A DNA stretch of 64,000 nt. It comes from Deltaproteobacteria bacterium (GTDB taxonomy: Bacteria; Desulfobacterota; Desulfuromonadia; Geobacterales; Pseudopelobacteraceae). The notes under the pieces were generated by a model. That model made no database searches. It worked only from the letters and a program-made list of their open reading frames with translations, and was not told the DNA's origin. Positions within the stretch are counted from its first letter, which is position 1. The number at the start of each line of letters is the position of its first letter. Below are positions 17,386 through 25,650 of the stretch, one piece after another. The translations under genes and the position numbers were made by a program. Where the stretch lies: NCBI GenBank assembly GCA_021850095.1, contig JAJZRX010000001.1, forward strand, positions 1 through 64,000. The letters are read 5' to 3'.

Positions 17386-18717
17386 CTAATCTATCACTTC
17401 CCAATGCCCAGCTTTGGTTGGCCCGACATGTCGAATGATCCCGGCAAACTTCAGTTTTTCCAGGTGATACTTTATGCCGTTGGCGCTGATACCAAGCTTT
17501 GTGGCCAGTTCCTTGCGAGTAATGGATGGTCGACCTTTCAGAAGCTCTACAATTTTTTCTTGGGTAGTTTCTTGGGTAGTTTCTTGGGTAGTTTCTTGGG
17601 TAGTACTGCCCAAATGGGTCAGGTAATGAAACACCAACCACATCCCGGTCGCCTCGCAATGCACCTCCGGCATCGGCGCACCTGCCATCACGCAGGCCTC
17701 CACGATTCGCTCGATGCCGCGCCCCCAGGCTTCGATCTTCCCGGCCCGGAAAAAGGCATTGGCGATGTCGGGGTTGTAGGGCTGCGACGGGTGCTTGGCC
17801 AGCAGACGCTCCACCGTCCAGTCGTGGGGCAGTTGACCGGGGTTCCAGATCATCAGCTTGTCGGGATAGACACTGATCTGGATCGGAATGCCGCTGGCGT
17901 ACTCCTTGTGCACAACCGCGTTCAGTATCGCTTCGCGTAGGGCCGGTTCCGGCACCGGCAGGGTTTCGATCCGCTGCAATCCTTCGTAAGAGATCCAGGC
18001 CTTGAGGTATTTGGCCAGCAACACCTCAATCGTCCGGTTCACCTGCCCGAACAGGTCACCATGGATTTCGTCCTGGTAGCGCAGGTTGGTATTGCTCTCA
18101 AAATAACCGATCTTGACATATGCGCCAGTGACGAAGCGCTCCGGATCAGGATGGAACAAGAGCAGGGCAGCGCGTTTCAAATAGGTGCCATCCAGCAGAT
18201 GGAGTTTTTCCAGCAGCGCCTGATCCGATTCTTCCAGGGTTTCCTCAGGAAGGCGTTGGCTCTTGCGGGCTTGTTTTCGGAAGTAGGCAAGTGCGTTTAC
18301 ATTCAGATCGCTAGCGGCCACATGCGGCACCGGCACGCTGTCCCAGTGTCGTCCCAGCCTGCGGAGCAGAAAGCGGTCCAGCGCGGCCCCCTTCAACTCC
18401 TGTTTTGTGCTGCCGCTACGGACGTGATACTCGCCTTTGTAGCTGATCGGGCTGGGGTACGGTTCCACTTCGATTTCCAGCAGTTCCTTGTCACCTTCAG
18501 TTTTCAGGCTTACCGGCACGATGATGCCGAGCAAGTCACGCACCTTGTTGGGGATTTCTTCCAGCAGCCGGGCCGCATTGGCCACGCCGACCGCCTCGCC
18601 CAGGTCATTGCGGCCGATGATCAGCGTGCCTCCCTCGGAATTGGCAAAGGCGCAGATCCACTTCAGGTACTCATCGCGCCATGATTGTTTGAATTCGGTA
18701 TGCTGGTCCTCTCTCAT
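17386..18717 (-). CDS. AlbA_2/Schlafen-type ATP-binding protein with winged helix
   Basis: A 443-residue protein. The N-terminal AlbA_2 (Schlafen-type) domain starts E-F-K-Q-S-W and contains E-G-G-T-L-I-I-G. The middle carries a RecG-like/HATPase_c_4 region (R-E-A-I-L-N-A-V-V-H-K-E-Y, then A-W-G-R-G-I-E-R-I). A linker of four T-T-Q-E repeats joins it to a C-terminal winged helix. The family is often annotated as a transcriptional regulator; its real role is unsettled. The ATG at 18717 overlaps the stop of the upstream methyltransferase gene (ATGA) and has GGGGGAG in front, so this start is preferred to 18813. Confidence 0.8.
   Translation of the reverse strand: MREDQHTEFKQSWRDEYLKWICAFANSEGGTLIIGRNDLGEAVGVANAARLLEEIPNKVRDLLGIIVPVSLKTEGDKELLEIEVEPYPSPISYKGEYHVRSGSTKQELKGAALDRFLLRRLGRHWDSVPVPHVAASDLNVNALAYFRKQARKSQRLPEETLEESDQALLEKLHLLDGTYLKRAALLLFHPDPERFVTGAYVKIGYFESNTNLRYQDEIHGDLFGQVNRTIEVLLAKYLKAWISYEGLQRIETLPVPEPALREAILNAVVHKEYASGIPIQISVYPDKLMIWNPGQLPHDWTVERLLAKHPSQPYNPDIANAFFRAGKIEAWGRGIERIVEACVMAGAPMPEVHCEATGMWLVFHYLTHLGSTTQETTQETTQETTQEKIVELLKGRPSITRKELATKLGISANGIKYHLEKLKFAGIIRHVGPTKAGHWEVID
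17556..17603 (-). repeat. Four tandem 12-bp repeats coding T-T-Q-E
   Basis: The unit TTTCTTGGGTAG (plus strand) occurs four times without interruption. Each adds four residues to the linker before the winged helix, so changes in copy number would change linker length but keep the frame. Confidence 0.92.
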
Positions 18718-19631
18718 GCCCATCTCCCCCGTACCACCAGCACCGCCTCCTGTCCGCTGGCACCCTCGATCCGCTCGCAGACAATCTCGCCGAATCCCGT
18801 CGCCTTCAGCCATTCCGTCAGTTCCGCCTCGTCAAAACCCAGCCACTGATCGGCCAGCTGTTCACGGGCCGCCTCTCGCTCGTGGCGGGCCAGATCGGCC
18901 AGGAGCAGGCTGCCTCCCGGCGCCAAAACCCGGCTGATCTCTGCCAATACCGCCTGCGGATCGGCGGCGTGGTGCAGCACCATGTTGGCCACGACGCAAT
19001 CAGCCGCAGCATCCGGCAGCGGCAGGTGGGTCATCTCTCCCAGGCGCAGTTCGATGCCGCCGGCTTGGCAATTTGCCAGCCGCTGACGGGCTTCCGCCAG
19101 CATGGCCGGCGAGTGATCCACACCGATCACTTTTGAAGCCCTCGCCGCCAACCCGGCCAACAATCCGCCGGTTCCGGAGCCGACTTCAAGGACAACACCC
19201 CCTTCCGGCACCTGCTCCAAAAGCCGGGAATGGTACTCGGGAAGCGGCAACAGGGTGCGGGCCAGATCATCCCACTGACGGGCATGACGGTCAAAAAATT
19301 CCTGGCTGCGCCGCCGGCGCTCCTCCAGGATCGCCGCCACGGCGGCCAGATCCTGCAAACGCTCCGGCAAGGACTCCATCTCGCGCTCGAAAACCGGACG
19401 GATGGCGCAAAAGAACCGGTTGGACTCGCTGATGCGGTAATAACCCCAGGTGCCCTGACGTTTTACGTCGAGCACGCCCGCTTCGGTAAGGATTTTCAGG
19501 TGTCGCGAAACGCGCGACTGCCCCATACCCATGATGCGGGTCAATTCCTGGACAGTGAATTCACCGCGCAGCAGAATCGCAATCAGGCGCAGGCGGGAGG
19601 GGTCGGCAAGAGATTTGAAGGTTTCGAGCAT
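18714..19631 (-). CDS. ArsR-type repressor fused to SAM methyltransferase domain, SahR-like
   Basis: A 305-residue protein. Residues 1-85 are an ArsR winged helix (L-A-D-P-S-R-L-R-L, then S-R-V-S-R-H-L-K-I-L). Residues about 120-300 are a class I methyltransferase fold with the SAM loop V-L-E-V-G-S-G-T-G-G and V-L-H-H-A-A-D. This ArsR-methyltransferase design is that of SahR, known to sense S-adenosylhomocysteine and to repress ahcY and methionine genes in several Proteobacteria. Proximity to ahcY supports that role. No cysteine metal site is seen in the ArsR part. It is translationally coupled to the AlbA_2 gene downstream. Confidence 0.83.
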   Translation of the reverse strand: MLETFKSLADPSRLRLIAILLRGEFTVQELTRIMGMGQSRVSRHLKILTEAGVLDVKRQGTWGYYRISESNRFFCAIRPVFEREMESLPERLQDLAAVAAILEERRRRSQEFFDRHARQWDDLARTLLPLPEYHSRLLEQVPEGGVVLEVGSGTGGLLAGLAARASKVIGVDHSPAMLAEARQRLANCQAGGIELRLGEMTHLPLPDAAADCVVANMVLHHAADPQAVLAEISRVLAPGGSLLLADLARHEREAAREQLADQWLGFDEAELTEWLKATGFGEIVCERIEGASGQEAVLVVRGRWA

Positions 19632-19681
19632 GCTATATCATAAATCCGGATTTTCATAAATCAACTTTTCTTGATATAGCA
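19631..19681. promoter_or_regulatory. Putative operator of the SahR-like regulator
   Basis: A perfect 10-bp inverted repeat, TGCTATATCA (19631-19640) and TGATATAGCA (19672-19681), brackets the region just before the regulator's start codon. Inside are the palindrome AAATCCGGATTT and a direct repeat CATAAATC. The A+T-rich dyads fit autoregulation by an ArsR dimer. Confidence 0.5.
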
Positions 19682-19710
19682 CGCTCTGACATCAGGATCA
19701 AGTGAATATA

Positions 19711-19743
19711 AAAAAGGGACATATCCACCTGGATACGCCCCTT
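19711..19743 (-). terminator. Intrinsic terminator of the PEP-CTERM gene
   Basis: On the minus strand AAGGGGCGTATCC pairs with GGATATGTCCCTT (with G-U pairs) around a short loop, followed by a run of six T. It lies 27 bases after the stop codon. Confidence 0.82.
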
Positions 19744-19769
19744 GACTACCTCAATGTTTTGAAAACGGA

Positions 19770-20375
19770 CTATTTGTTGATTCTCTTGCGGGCAAAGGCC
19801 AGCCCTGCCAAGCCAGCACCCAGAAGTATGATTGTGGATGGTTCCGGTACCGCTGGGTTCGGATCGGGGATTTGTCCGCCGTCAACGGAAAGCGCCGACT
19901 TGGCAATGGCGACATACCAATCTTCCTGTAAAGTATCGATATCGACGTAGACCTGCAATCCAGAATTTATGTCGTCGCTTATGTTTGCCAGATACGGTGT
20001 CAGGTCAAATGTAGACCAGGCCCAGGTGTCATTCGAGCCGCCCAGGAAACCGAGAGAAAAAGGGGTTGCACCGTCGTAGATAAAAATTTCATCTCTTTCG
20101 CCAACAAGTCCAAATAGAGGTTGTCCAGCAAAGTCCACGTCAAAGGCGCTGATGTTTAATGATGCGCTCGTAAAAGTGCCGGCTATCCCACTATGTGTCC
20201 AGCCCCAGCTATTAGAGCGGGGCCGCCAGTAATCCGGGTAGTCACTTTTGTTGGCTTCGGTGGCAAAATGCAGGGTCGGCGCCTGCTGAACATCAACCGT
20301 TGGCACCGCAAAAGCCAGACTGCCGAAAGCCAGAAGAAATGTTGCTCCCATCGTCAGAATGCTCGAGATTTTCAT
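19770..20375 (-). CDS. PEP-CTERM sorting-domain protein
   Basis: A 201-residue exported protein with a signal peptide (cut near residue 23), a beta-rich domain (W-G-W-T-H-S-G-I, later T-W-A-W-S-T-F-D-L) and a C-terminal V-P-E-P-S-T anchor followed by a Gly/Leu membrane helix and R-K-R. This is the PEP-CTERM signal recognised by an exosortase and normally linked to exopolysaccharide export. No exosortase gene lies in the window, so the sorting enzyme must be elsewhere. AAGGAGG precedes the ATG. A sigma-54-like promoter lies about 80 bases upstream. Confidence 0.9.
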   Translation of the reverse strand: MKISSILTMGATFLLAFGSLAFAVPTVDVQQAPTLHFATEANKSDYPDYWRPRSNSWGWTHSGIAGTFTSASLNISAFDVDFAGQPLFGLVGERDEIFIYDGATPFSLGFLGGSNDTWAWSTFDLTPYLANISDDINSGLQVYVDIDTLQEDWYVAIAKSALSVDGGQIPDPNPAVPEPSTIILLGAGLAGLAFARKRINK

Positions 20376-20452
20376 AATGTCCCTCCTTGCATGTTCATAA
20401 GGTTAGATTGACAATGCGCCAAAACAGGCTGAACGTTAGTACAGGACAATTA

Positions 20453-20468
20453 TACAATTTACATGCCA
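20453..20468 (-). promoter_or_regulatory. Sigma-54-like -24/-12 promoter of the PEP-CTERM gene
   Basis: On the minus strand TGGCATG-TAAA-TTGTA matches the consensus TGGCAYG-N4-TTGCW except for T in place of C. The predicted transcript start leaves a leader of about 65 bases. PEP-CTERM genes in several lineages are controlled by the sigma-54 regulator PrsR. Confidence 0.6.
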
Positions 20469-20627
20469 TATCCTTGTGCGCTTTGTTTTTCAACATGTTA
20501 TCATACAGCAAAAAAAGCGCTTGTGCTTTGATGTAAAATCCGCCGACAAACCGTTCCGGCAACTTTTCAACAAAAGACCGCCATTATTCGCGCAGATGGG
20601 CCCATACACCGAAGAAGCACATATTCC

Positions 20628-22268
20628 TCAAGCGTACTTTTCCCGCAGGGCCACCTTGCTGACTTTGCCGACACTGGTTTTGTCAATGGCCGCCACAAAG
20701 CGCACCTTCAGCAGCACCACCTGTTTGTTGACCAAACCCTTGTCGGCGTATTCCTTGACGTGGTGGCTGATGTCTTTTTCAGACAGAGCGCTGTCGGGAT
20801 GCGGCACAACCAGCGCCAGCGGCCGTTCGCCCCACTTCTCATCCTGGACGCCGATCACCGCCACCTCGGCCACGGCCGGATGGTGGGCGATGATGTCCTC
20901 CAGCTCCAGCGATGAAACCCATTCGCCGGCCACCTTGATGATGTCCTTAGTTCTGTCGGTGATTTTTACATAGCCCGCTTCGTCGCGCACCGCCACATCG
21001 CCGGTGTGCAGACAGCCCCCCTCCCAGAGGCGTTCCGAGGCTTTATGGTCTTTCAGATACCCCTGGGTTAGCCAGGGGGCGCGTACAACGATCTCGCCGG
21101 CACTGATGTTGTCGCGCGGCTGTTCCACCAGCGTCGCGTCGACGACTTTCAGATCCACCAACGGCAGTGAAATCCCGGTTTTACAGCGGATGGCGGCCTG
21201 CTCTTCCGCCGAAAGCTCCAGCATATCGGGAGTTAGGTGGGCAATGGTCAGAATCGGGCAGGTTTCGGACATGCCGTAGCCGGTAAAGAGATCGATGCCG
21301 CGCTTCAGGGCGTCGACGCAGAGGGCGCGGGACATGGATGCGCCGCCGATGATCAGCTTCCAGCCCGACAGATCCATGCGGTTGGCATGGGGATGCTTGA
21401 GCAGCATATGCAGGATGGTGGGCACGCAGTGGGAGAAGGTGACCCCCTCCTTCTCGATCAGCTCCAGCAAGTGGTCGGGCACATAGCGTCCGGGATAAAC
21501 CTGCTTGACCCCCAGCATGGTGGCCACATAGGGCAGACCCCAGGCATGGACGTGAAACATGGGTGTGATCGGCATGTAGACATCCTGGCGGTGGAAGCGG
21601 CCATGGCCGACCGCCGAACCGAGCACACCCATAACTCCCAGCGTGTGCAGCACCAGCTGGCGCTGGCTGAAGTAGACACCTTTGGGCATGCCGGTGGTGC
21701 CGGTGGTGTAAAATGTCGTGGCGCGGATGTTTTCATCAAAGTCGCCAAATTCGAACTCGGGCGAAGCCGTCGCCAGCAGGGTTTCGTACTCGCCGGCAAA
21801 GGGGAGTGTGCTGACAGGAACGGTTGGCTCGTCATTGAGCAGGAGATAGCTTTTAACCGTGTCCATGCGGCCGCGGATCTGCTCGAGTATCGGCAGGAAT
21901 TCGCTGTTGACCAGCAGCACATCATCTTCGGCGTGGTCGATGGTGTAGAGAATCTGCTCCGGGGACAGGCGCACGTTGATAGTGTGCAGAACCGCCCCGA
22001 TCATCGGCACGGCGAAGAAGCACTCCAGGTAACGATGCGAATCCCAGTCCATGACCGCCACTGTATCGCCCGGTTTGACGCCCAGTCCGGTCAGGACATT
22101 GGCCAGCCGCTGAACTCTTTGGCGCAGCTGACGGTAGCTGCCACGGAACGTGTCCCGGTAAACGATTTCCTGATCCGGGGCATCCACCACCGGACAGAAG
22201 AGCAGGTTTTTGATCAGCAGTTGGTAATCATGGGCGGATGGGGTGCGGGGAATGCGTGAATCGGGCAT
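20628..22268 (-). CDS. Long-chain fatty acid--CoA ligase family protein
   Basis: A 546-residue AMP-forming acyl-CoA synthetase. It has the P-loop-like T-T-G-T-T-G-M-P-K-G, the G-Y-G-M-S-E-T adenylate motif, T-G-D-V-A and D-R-T-K-D-I-I-K-V-A-G-E-W motifs, and a C-terminal Lys in S-V-G-K-V-S-K. The family activates fatty acids to acyl-CoA via acyl-AMP, usually for beta-oxidation or lipid synthesis. It starts at 22268, where GGAGG stands nine bases upstream; the longer frame to 22502 runs through a terminator. The precise chain length is not predictable here. Confidence 0.9.
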   Translation of the reverse strand: MPDSRIPRTPSAHDYQLLIKNLLFCPVVDAPDQEIVYRDTFRGSYRQLRQRVQRLANVLTGLGVKPGDTVAVMDWDSHRYLECFFAVPMIGAVLHTINVRLSPEQILYTIDHAEDDVLLVNSEFLPILEQIRGRMDTVKSYLLLNDEPTVPVSTLPFAGEYETLLATASPEFEFGDFDENIRATTFYTTGTTGMPKGVYFSQRQLVLHTLGVMGVLGSAVGHGRFHRQDVYMPITPMFHVHAWGLPYVATMLGVKQVYPGRYVPDHLLELIEKEGVTFSHCVPTILHMLLKHPHANRMDLSGWKLIIGGASMSRALCVDALKRGIDLFTGYGMSETCPILTIAHLTPDMLELSAEEQAAIRCKTGISLPLVDLKVVDATLVEQPRDNISAGEIVVRAPWLTQGYLKDHKASERLWEGGCLHTGDVAVRDEAGYVKITDRTKDIIKVAGEWVSSLELEDIIAHHPAVAEVAVIGVQDEKWGERPLALVVPHPDSALSEKDISHHVKEYADKGLVNKQVVLLKVRFVAAIDKTSVGKVSKVALREKYA

Positions 22269-22344
22269 GGCGGCTGGCCTCCTGGCGTGACAATCAATAG
22301 GGCAGGCACCTTTGTAGCATGATCCCTGGCTACTTTCCAGACGC

Positions 22345-22375
22345 AAAAAAACCGCCGGAACAGATTCCCGGCGGC
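22345..22375 (-). terminator. Intrinsic terminator of the nitronate monooxygenase gene
   Basis: On the minus strand CCGCCGG and CCGGCGG form a stem followed by seven T. It separates the NMO-type gene from the acyl-CoA ligase gene. Confidence 0.85.
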
Positions 22376-22407
22376 CAATTCTGAACAGTCGTAACTGGAG
22401 TCGGGGA

Positions 22408-23466
22408 TTAGCCGAACAGTTCGTCGAAGATCGCCTGGACCGTAGTGATTTTATCGGACTTCCAGGCATTGGTGCCACAGAAGACCAGACCGGTGTCCAC
22501 ATCCCCTCGCTGGGCCCGATCCAGCGAGGTGACGATGCAGAAACGCTCGCCGGACTCTTTGTAGGAGCATTTCTTCAGGCAGCCCAGGCGGCAGGGGGTG
22601 TGGTGATCCAGGTCGTACTGGCGGATATTATCCTGATTGGTGAGGATGGCGCGTCCCGGCAGACCGGCCGGGCTCATTATCAGCCCGATGTCCTCCTGGG
22701 TGCATTCAAGGTACTTCTGCTTGAAAGCATCTTCGGCATCGCACTCCTCGGTGCAGACAAAACGGCTGGCCATTTGCACGCCGTCGGCCCCTTCGGCCAG
22801 GGCGTGCTCCAGGTCGGCGCGATCCCAGATGCCGCCGGCCGCAATAATCGGCACATCGGCGCCATACTCAACCCGGAACAGTTCCTTGACCTGGCGAACG
22901 GTTGCGTACTGGTCGTATTCACCGGTGCCGATATTTTCCATCTTCTCACCCAAGTGGCCGCCGGCGGTGTCCGGGTCTTCGACCACGACCGCATCCGGCA
23001 GGCGATTGAACGATTTGTGCCATTTTTTTGCGATCAGCTGCGCTGCGCGCAGCGAGGAAACAATCGGGATCAGGGCGACATCCGGGGCATGGGCGGTTAT
23101 TTCCGGCAGGCTCAAGGGGAGTCCGGCTCCGCAGACGATGACTTTTGCGCCGCCTTCGATGGCCGCCTTTACCAGCTGCTCGTAGTTGGAGAGCGCCACC
23201 ATGACGTTAACGCCGATGATGCCGTCCGGCGCAATTTGATAGGCTTTGCGAAGCTCGTCTTTAAAGGCCTCCGAATCGGCCTGGAAGTAGTTTTTGCCGT
23301 TGTAGAACGGGCTGTTGAGGCAGATGCCGGGAGCGGCCACCAGGCCGACGCCGCCGCACTTGGCAACGTGTCCGGCCAGCCGGCCGGCGGATATGCGTAC
23401 GCCCATGCCGCCCTGTATCACCGGATAGCGGACGGTGTATTTACCGATCTTCAGCTGGTGCGTCAT
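22408..23466 (-). CDS. Nitronate monooxygenase / 2-nitropropane dioxygenase family flavoprotein
   Basis: A 352-residue FMN-binding TIM-barrel protein: P-V-I-Q-G-G-M-G-V near the start, G-V-N-V-M-V, A-G-G-H-L-G and P-I-I-A-A-G-G-I in the FMN site, then G-A-D-G-V-Q-M-A-S-R-F. The related family includes nitronate monooxygenases and enoyl-ACP reductase FabK; the substrate is not certain. A C-terminal Cys group (C-R-L-G-C-L-K-K-C) is characteristic of one anaerobe-rich subgroup. The start at 23466 has GGAGGA seven bases upstream. Confidence 0.82.
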   Translation of the reverse strand: MTHQLKIGKYTVRYPVIQGGMGVRISAGRLAGHVAKCGGVGLVAAPGICLNSPFYNGKNYFQADSEAFKDELRKAYQIAPDGIIGVNVMVALSNYEQLVKAAIEGGAKVIVCGAGLPLSLPEITAHAPDVALIPIVSSLRAAQLIAKKWHKSFNRLPDAVVVEDPDTAGGHLGEKMENIGTGEYDQYATVRQVKELFRVEYGADVPIIAAGGIWDRADLEHALAEGADGVQMASRFVCTEECDAEDAFKQKYLECTQEDIGLIMSPAGLPGRAILTNQDNIRQYDLDHHTPCRLGCLKKCSYKESGERFCIVTSLDRAQRGDVDTGLVFCGTNAWKSDKITTVQAIFDELFG

Positions 23467-23639
23467 TGACACTCCTCCATTTCCATCTAAATGTGCGCAT
23501 CATAGCAAGCGGCAGTCGTTATTGTGTGTAATATTTTTGTAAAACAGTGCCGCTCCCGCAATCGGCCGCTCTGTTTTTTTCTGGACTTGTTGAATGATTC
23601 TCACTAAAATGATGAGCTAATTAAATTCAGGAGTACGCT

Positions 23640-23993
23640 ATGGAACCGGAAAAACGGGAATATTTTAAAAACATTCTGAACGAAGAAATGAAGGCTCTCC
23701 TGGGTGAAGCCGGTAAAACAGTTACCGAGATGACCTCCGATGCCTCCAACTTCCCTGATCCGACCGACCGCGCTACCCAGGAGTCCGACCGTAATTTCGA
23801 ATTGCGCATCCGCGACCGGGAGCGGAAATTGATCAACAAGATCAAGGATGCACTTGATCGGATTGAAGCTGACGAGTTCGGTATTTGCGAAGATTGCGGC
23901 GAAGAAATCAGCGAAGCGCGCTTGCGGGTCAGGCCGGTTACAACCCAGTGCATTAACTGCAAAATGGACGCGGAAAAAAAGGAACGCCACTAA
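23640..23993 (+). CDS. dksA: DksA/TraR-type RNA polymerase-binding regulator
   Basis: A 117-residue protein with two coiled-coil helices and a C-terminal C4 zinc finger (C-E-D-C then C-I-N-C). The D-P-T-D-R-A sequence at the coiled-coil tip keeps the D-x-x-D-x-A motif needed for action in the RNA polymerase secondary channel, so it should work with ppGpp in the stringent response. CAGGAG precedes the ATG. It is a little shorter than E. coli DksA (151 residues). Confidence 0.9.
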   Translation: MEPEKREYFKNILNEEMKALLGEAGKTVTEMTSDASNFPDPTDRATQESDRNFELRIRDRERKLINKIKDALDRIEADEFGICEDCGEEISEARLRVRPVTTQCINCKMDAEKKERH

Positions 23994-24034
23994 TACCAAC
24001 CCACTTGACCCGACCAAACCGATCAGGGGCAATA

Positions 24035-25411
24035 ATGACGATCCGCCATCCGCTACAGCATGCTGTTGTCGACAACCGCTTGTCGGAACTGACCCTTCTC
24101 TATCAGTTCAGCAACACCATGCTTTCCACCATCCGCCTCAACAAATTAACCCACCTGATTCTCACCGCCCTCACCATGCCGGCGTCCGGGCTGTTTGAGC
24201 GATCGCTCATCTTTCTGCGCAATGAAAAATCCGAAATCCTTCAGGGCATGCTCGGGGTCACGCGACAAACGTCAGAAGAACTTGAAATCATTGGTGAGCA
24301 GGACTCGCTGGGAAGCCGCTGGGATATCAGCGACGAGGTTGTGAACCGGCAGCGTTCAAACGAGTTCTGCTCGCGCGTCCGCCGTTCCCGGATCGCAATC
24401 AATGAAGATTGCCAGCTGATCCGGCAGGTCATCAGCGAACGCCGCATGGGACACATGCACGAATGCAGCTGCCTTGAATGCCCGGTCGGCTGCAGCATCA
24501 GAAAACTCTGCAAGGGCACCTTTGCTGCAGTGCCGCTGGTCGCAATCAATAAAACCATCGGCATCATCGTGGTCGACAATCCAGAATCCGGCAGCGAAAT
24601 CACCCAGGAGCAGCTGCATTTCCTGCAGCTGTTCGCCAATCAGGCCGGCATGGCAATCGAAAACTCGATGCTCTACAACCAGATCGAAGAAACCAACGAC
24701 AACCTGCGGGATGCCCGCGAACGCCTGCTGCATGGTGAAAGGCTGGCGGCCATCGGCGAGATGGCGGCCAATCTGGCCCACGAGCTCAAAAACCCGCTTA
24801 TCACCATTGGCGGATTTGCCGGCCGGCTGCTGAAGGCACTGCCGGAGGAAACCCGCGAATATTCCTATGCCGACACGATTGTGTCCGAGGTCAGCCGGCT
24901 TGAAAAAATGCTGACCGAAATCCTGTCCTTCTCTCGTAAACCGACCATCTGTTTCAGCCGCTGTGACCTGCTGGAGATACTCCAGGACTGTATTTCCAGC
25001 TGCACGACTACACTGGAAGACAGCAACATCACGCTCTCGGCACAGCTCAAGGAAGGCACCTGGCCGCTTTCGGGAGATCCGCACCAGCTCAAGCAGGTAT
25101 TTCTGAACCTGATGCTGAACGCCTGTGACGCCATGCCGGACGGGGGACGCTTGAGCATCATTCTCGACCACGCCCCCCTTGACAAAAAATCTGCAGTGGT
25201 TAGTATACAGGACACCGGCGGAGGCATCCCGAAAGAGACCCTGCCCCGGATTTTCAGTCCGTTTTTTACCACAAAGCATCATGGCACCGGCCTGGGTCTG
25301 GCGATTGCCAACCGTATAACGATCAACCATTACGGTTCAATTGAAGCGGAAAACAGTGAAAACGGAGCACTGTTCAAGGTCACACTGCCGCTGGCTGTAT
25401 ATAACGAATAA
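24035..25411 (+). CDS. Soluble GAF-domain histidine kinase with a cysteine cluster
   Basis: A 458-residue cytoplasmic kinase without membrane segments. Residues about 15-215 are a GAF-type sensor, into which a cluster is inserted: C144, C146, C149, C153 and C159, with H140 and H142 just before. This could bind an Fe-S cluster or another metal, or sense redox state. Then come HisKA with H249 (A-H-E-L-K-N-P) and an ATPase domain (L-N-A-C-D-A-M-P, D-T-G-G-G-I-P, G-T-G-L-G-L-A-I). No response regulator gene is adjacent. An earlier TTG at 24005 was not used. Confidence 0.85.
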   Translation: MTIRHPLQHAVVDNRLSELTLLYQFSNTMLSTIRLNKLTHLILTALTMPASGLFERSLIFLRNEKSEILQGMLGVTRQTSEELEIIGEQDSLGSRWDISDEVVNRQRSNEFCSRVRRSRIAINEDCQLIRQVISERRMGHMHECSCLECPVGCSIRKLCKGTFAAVPLVAINKTIGIIVVDNPESGSEITQEQLHFLQLFANQAGMAIENSMLYNQIEETNDNLRDARERLLHGERLAAIGEMAANLAHELKNPLITIGGFAGRLLKALPEETREYSYADTIVSEVSRLEKMLTEILSFSRKPTICFSRCDLLEILQDCISSCTTTLEDSNITLSAQLKEGTWPLSGDPHQLKQVFLNLMLNACDAMPDGGRLSIILDHAPLDKKSAVVSIQDTGGGIPKETLPRIFSPFFTTKHHGTGLGLAIANRITINHYGSIEAENSENGALFKVTLPLAVYNE

Positions 25412-25415
25412 GCAT

Positions 25416-25491
25416 GGGGCTGTAGCTCAGCTGGGAGAGCGACGCGTTCGCAATGCGTAGGTCGAGAGTTCGATCCTCTTCAGCTCCACCA
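25416..25491 (+). tRNA. tRNA-Ala (anticodon CGC)
   Basis: A 76-base cloverleaf with encoded CCA. The acceptor stem GGGGCTG/CAGCTCC contains the G3-U70 pair that identifies alanine tRNAs. The anticodon loop TTCGCAA gives CGC, which reads GCG. The T-arm has GTTCGATC. Confidence 0.96.
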
Positions 25492-25650
25492 ATCAAAACA
25501 GATGGTTATGCTTTGGCGCATAGCCATTTTGTTTTTAAATGCAGCTACGTTCAGCAATAACTGCAGTTAATAACCATTGTGCAGCATCCCGATAACCCAT
25601 GAGTATGGCGCCACCATTACAAGCACGTTAATGCTACCTGCGATCACCCC

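Noticed and set aside
17556-17603. CRISPR-like array
   Set aside because: The repeats are 12 bp, directly adjacent without spacers, and lie in frame inside a gene.
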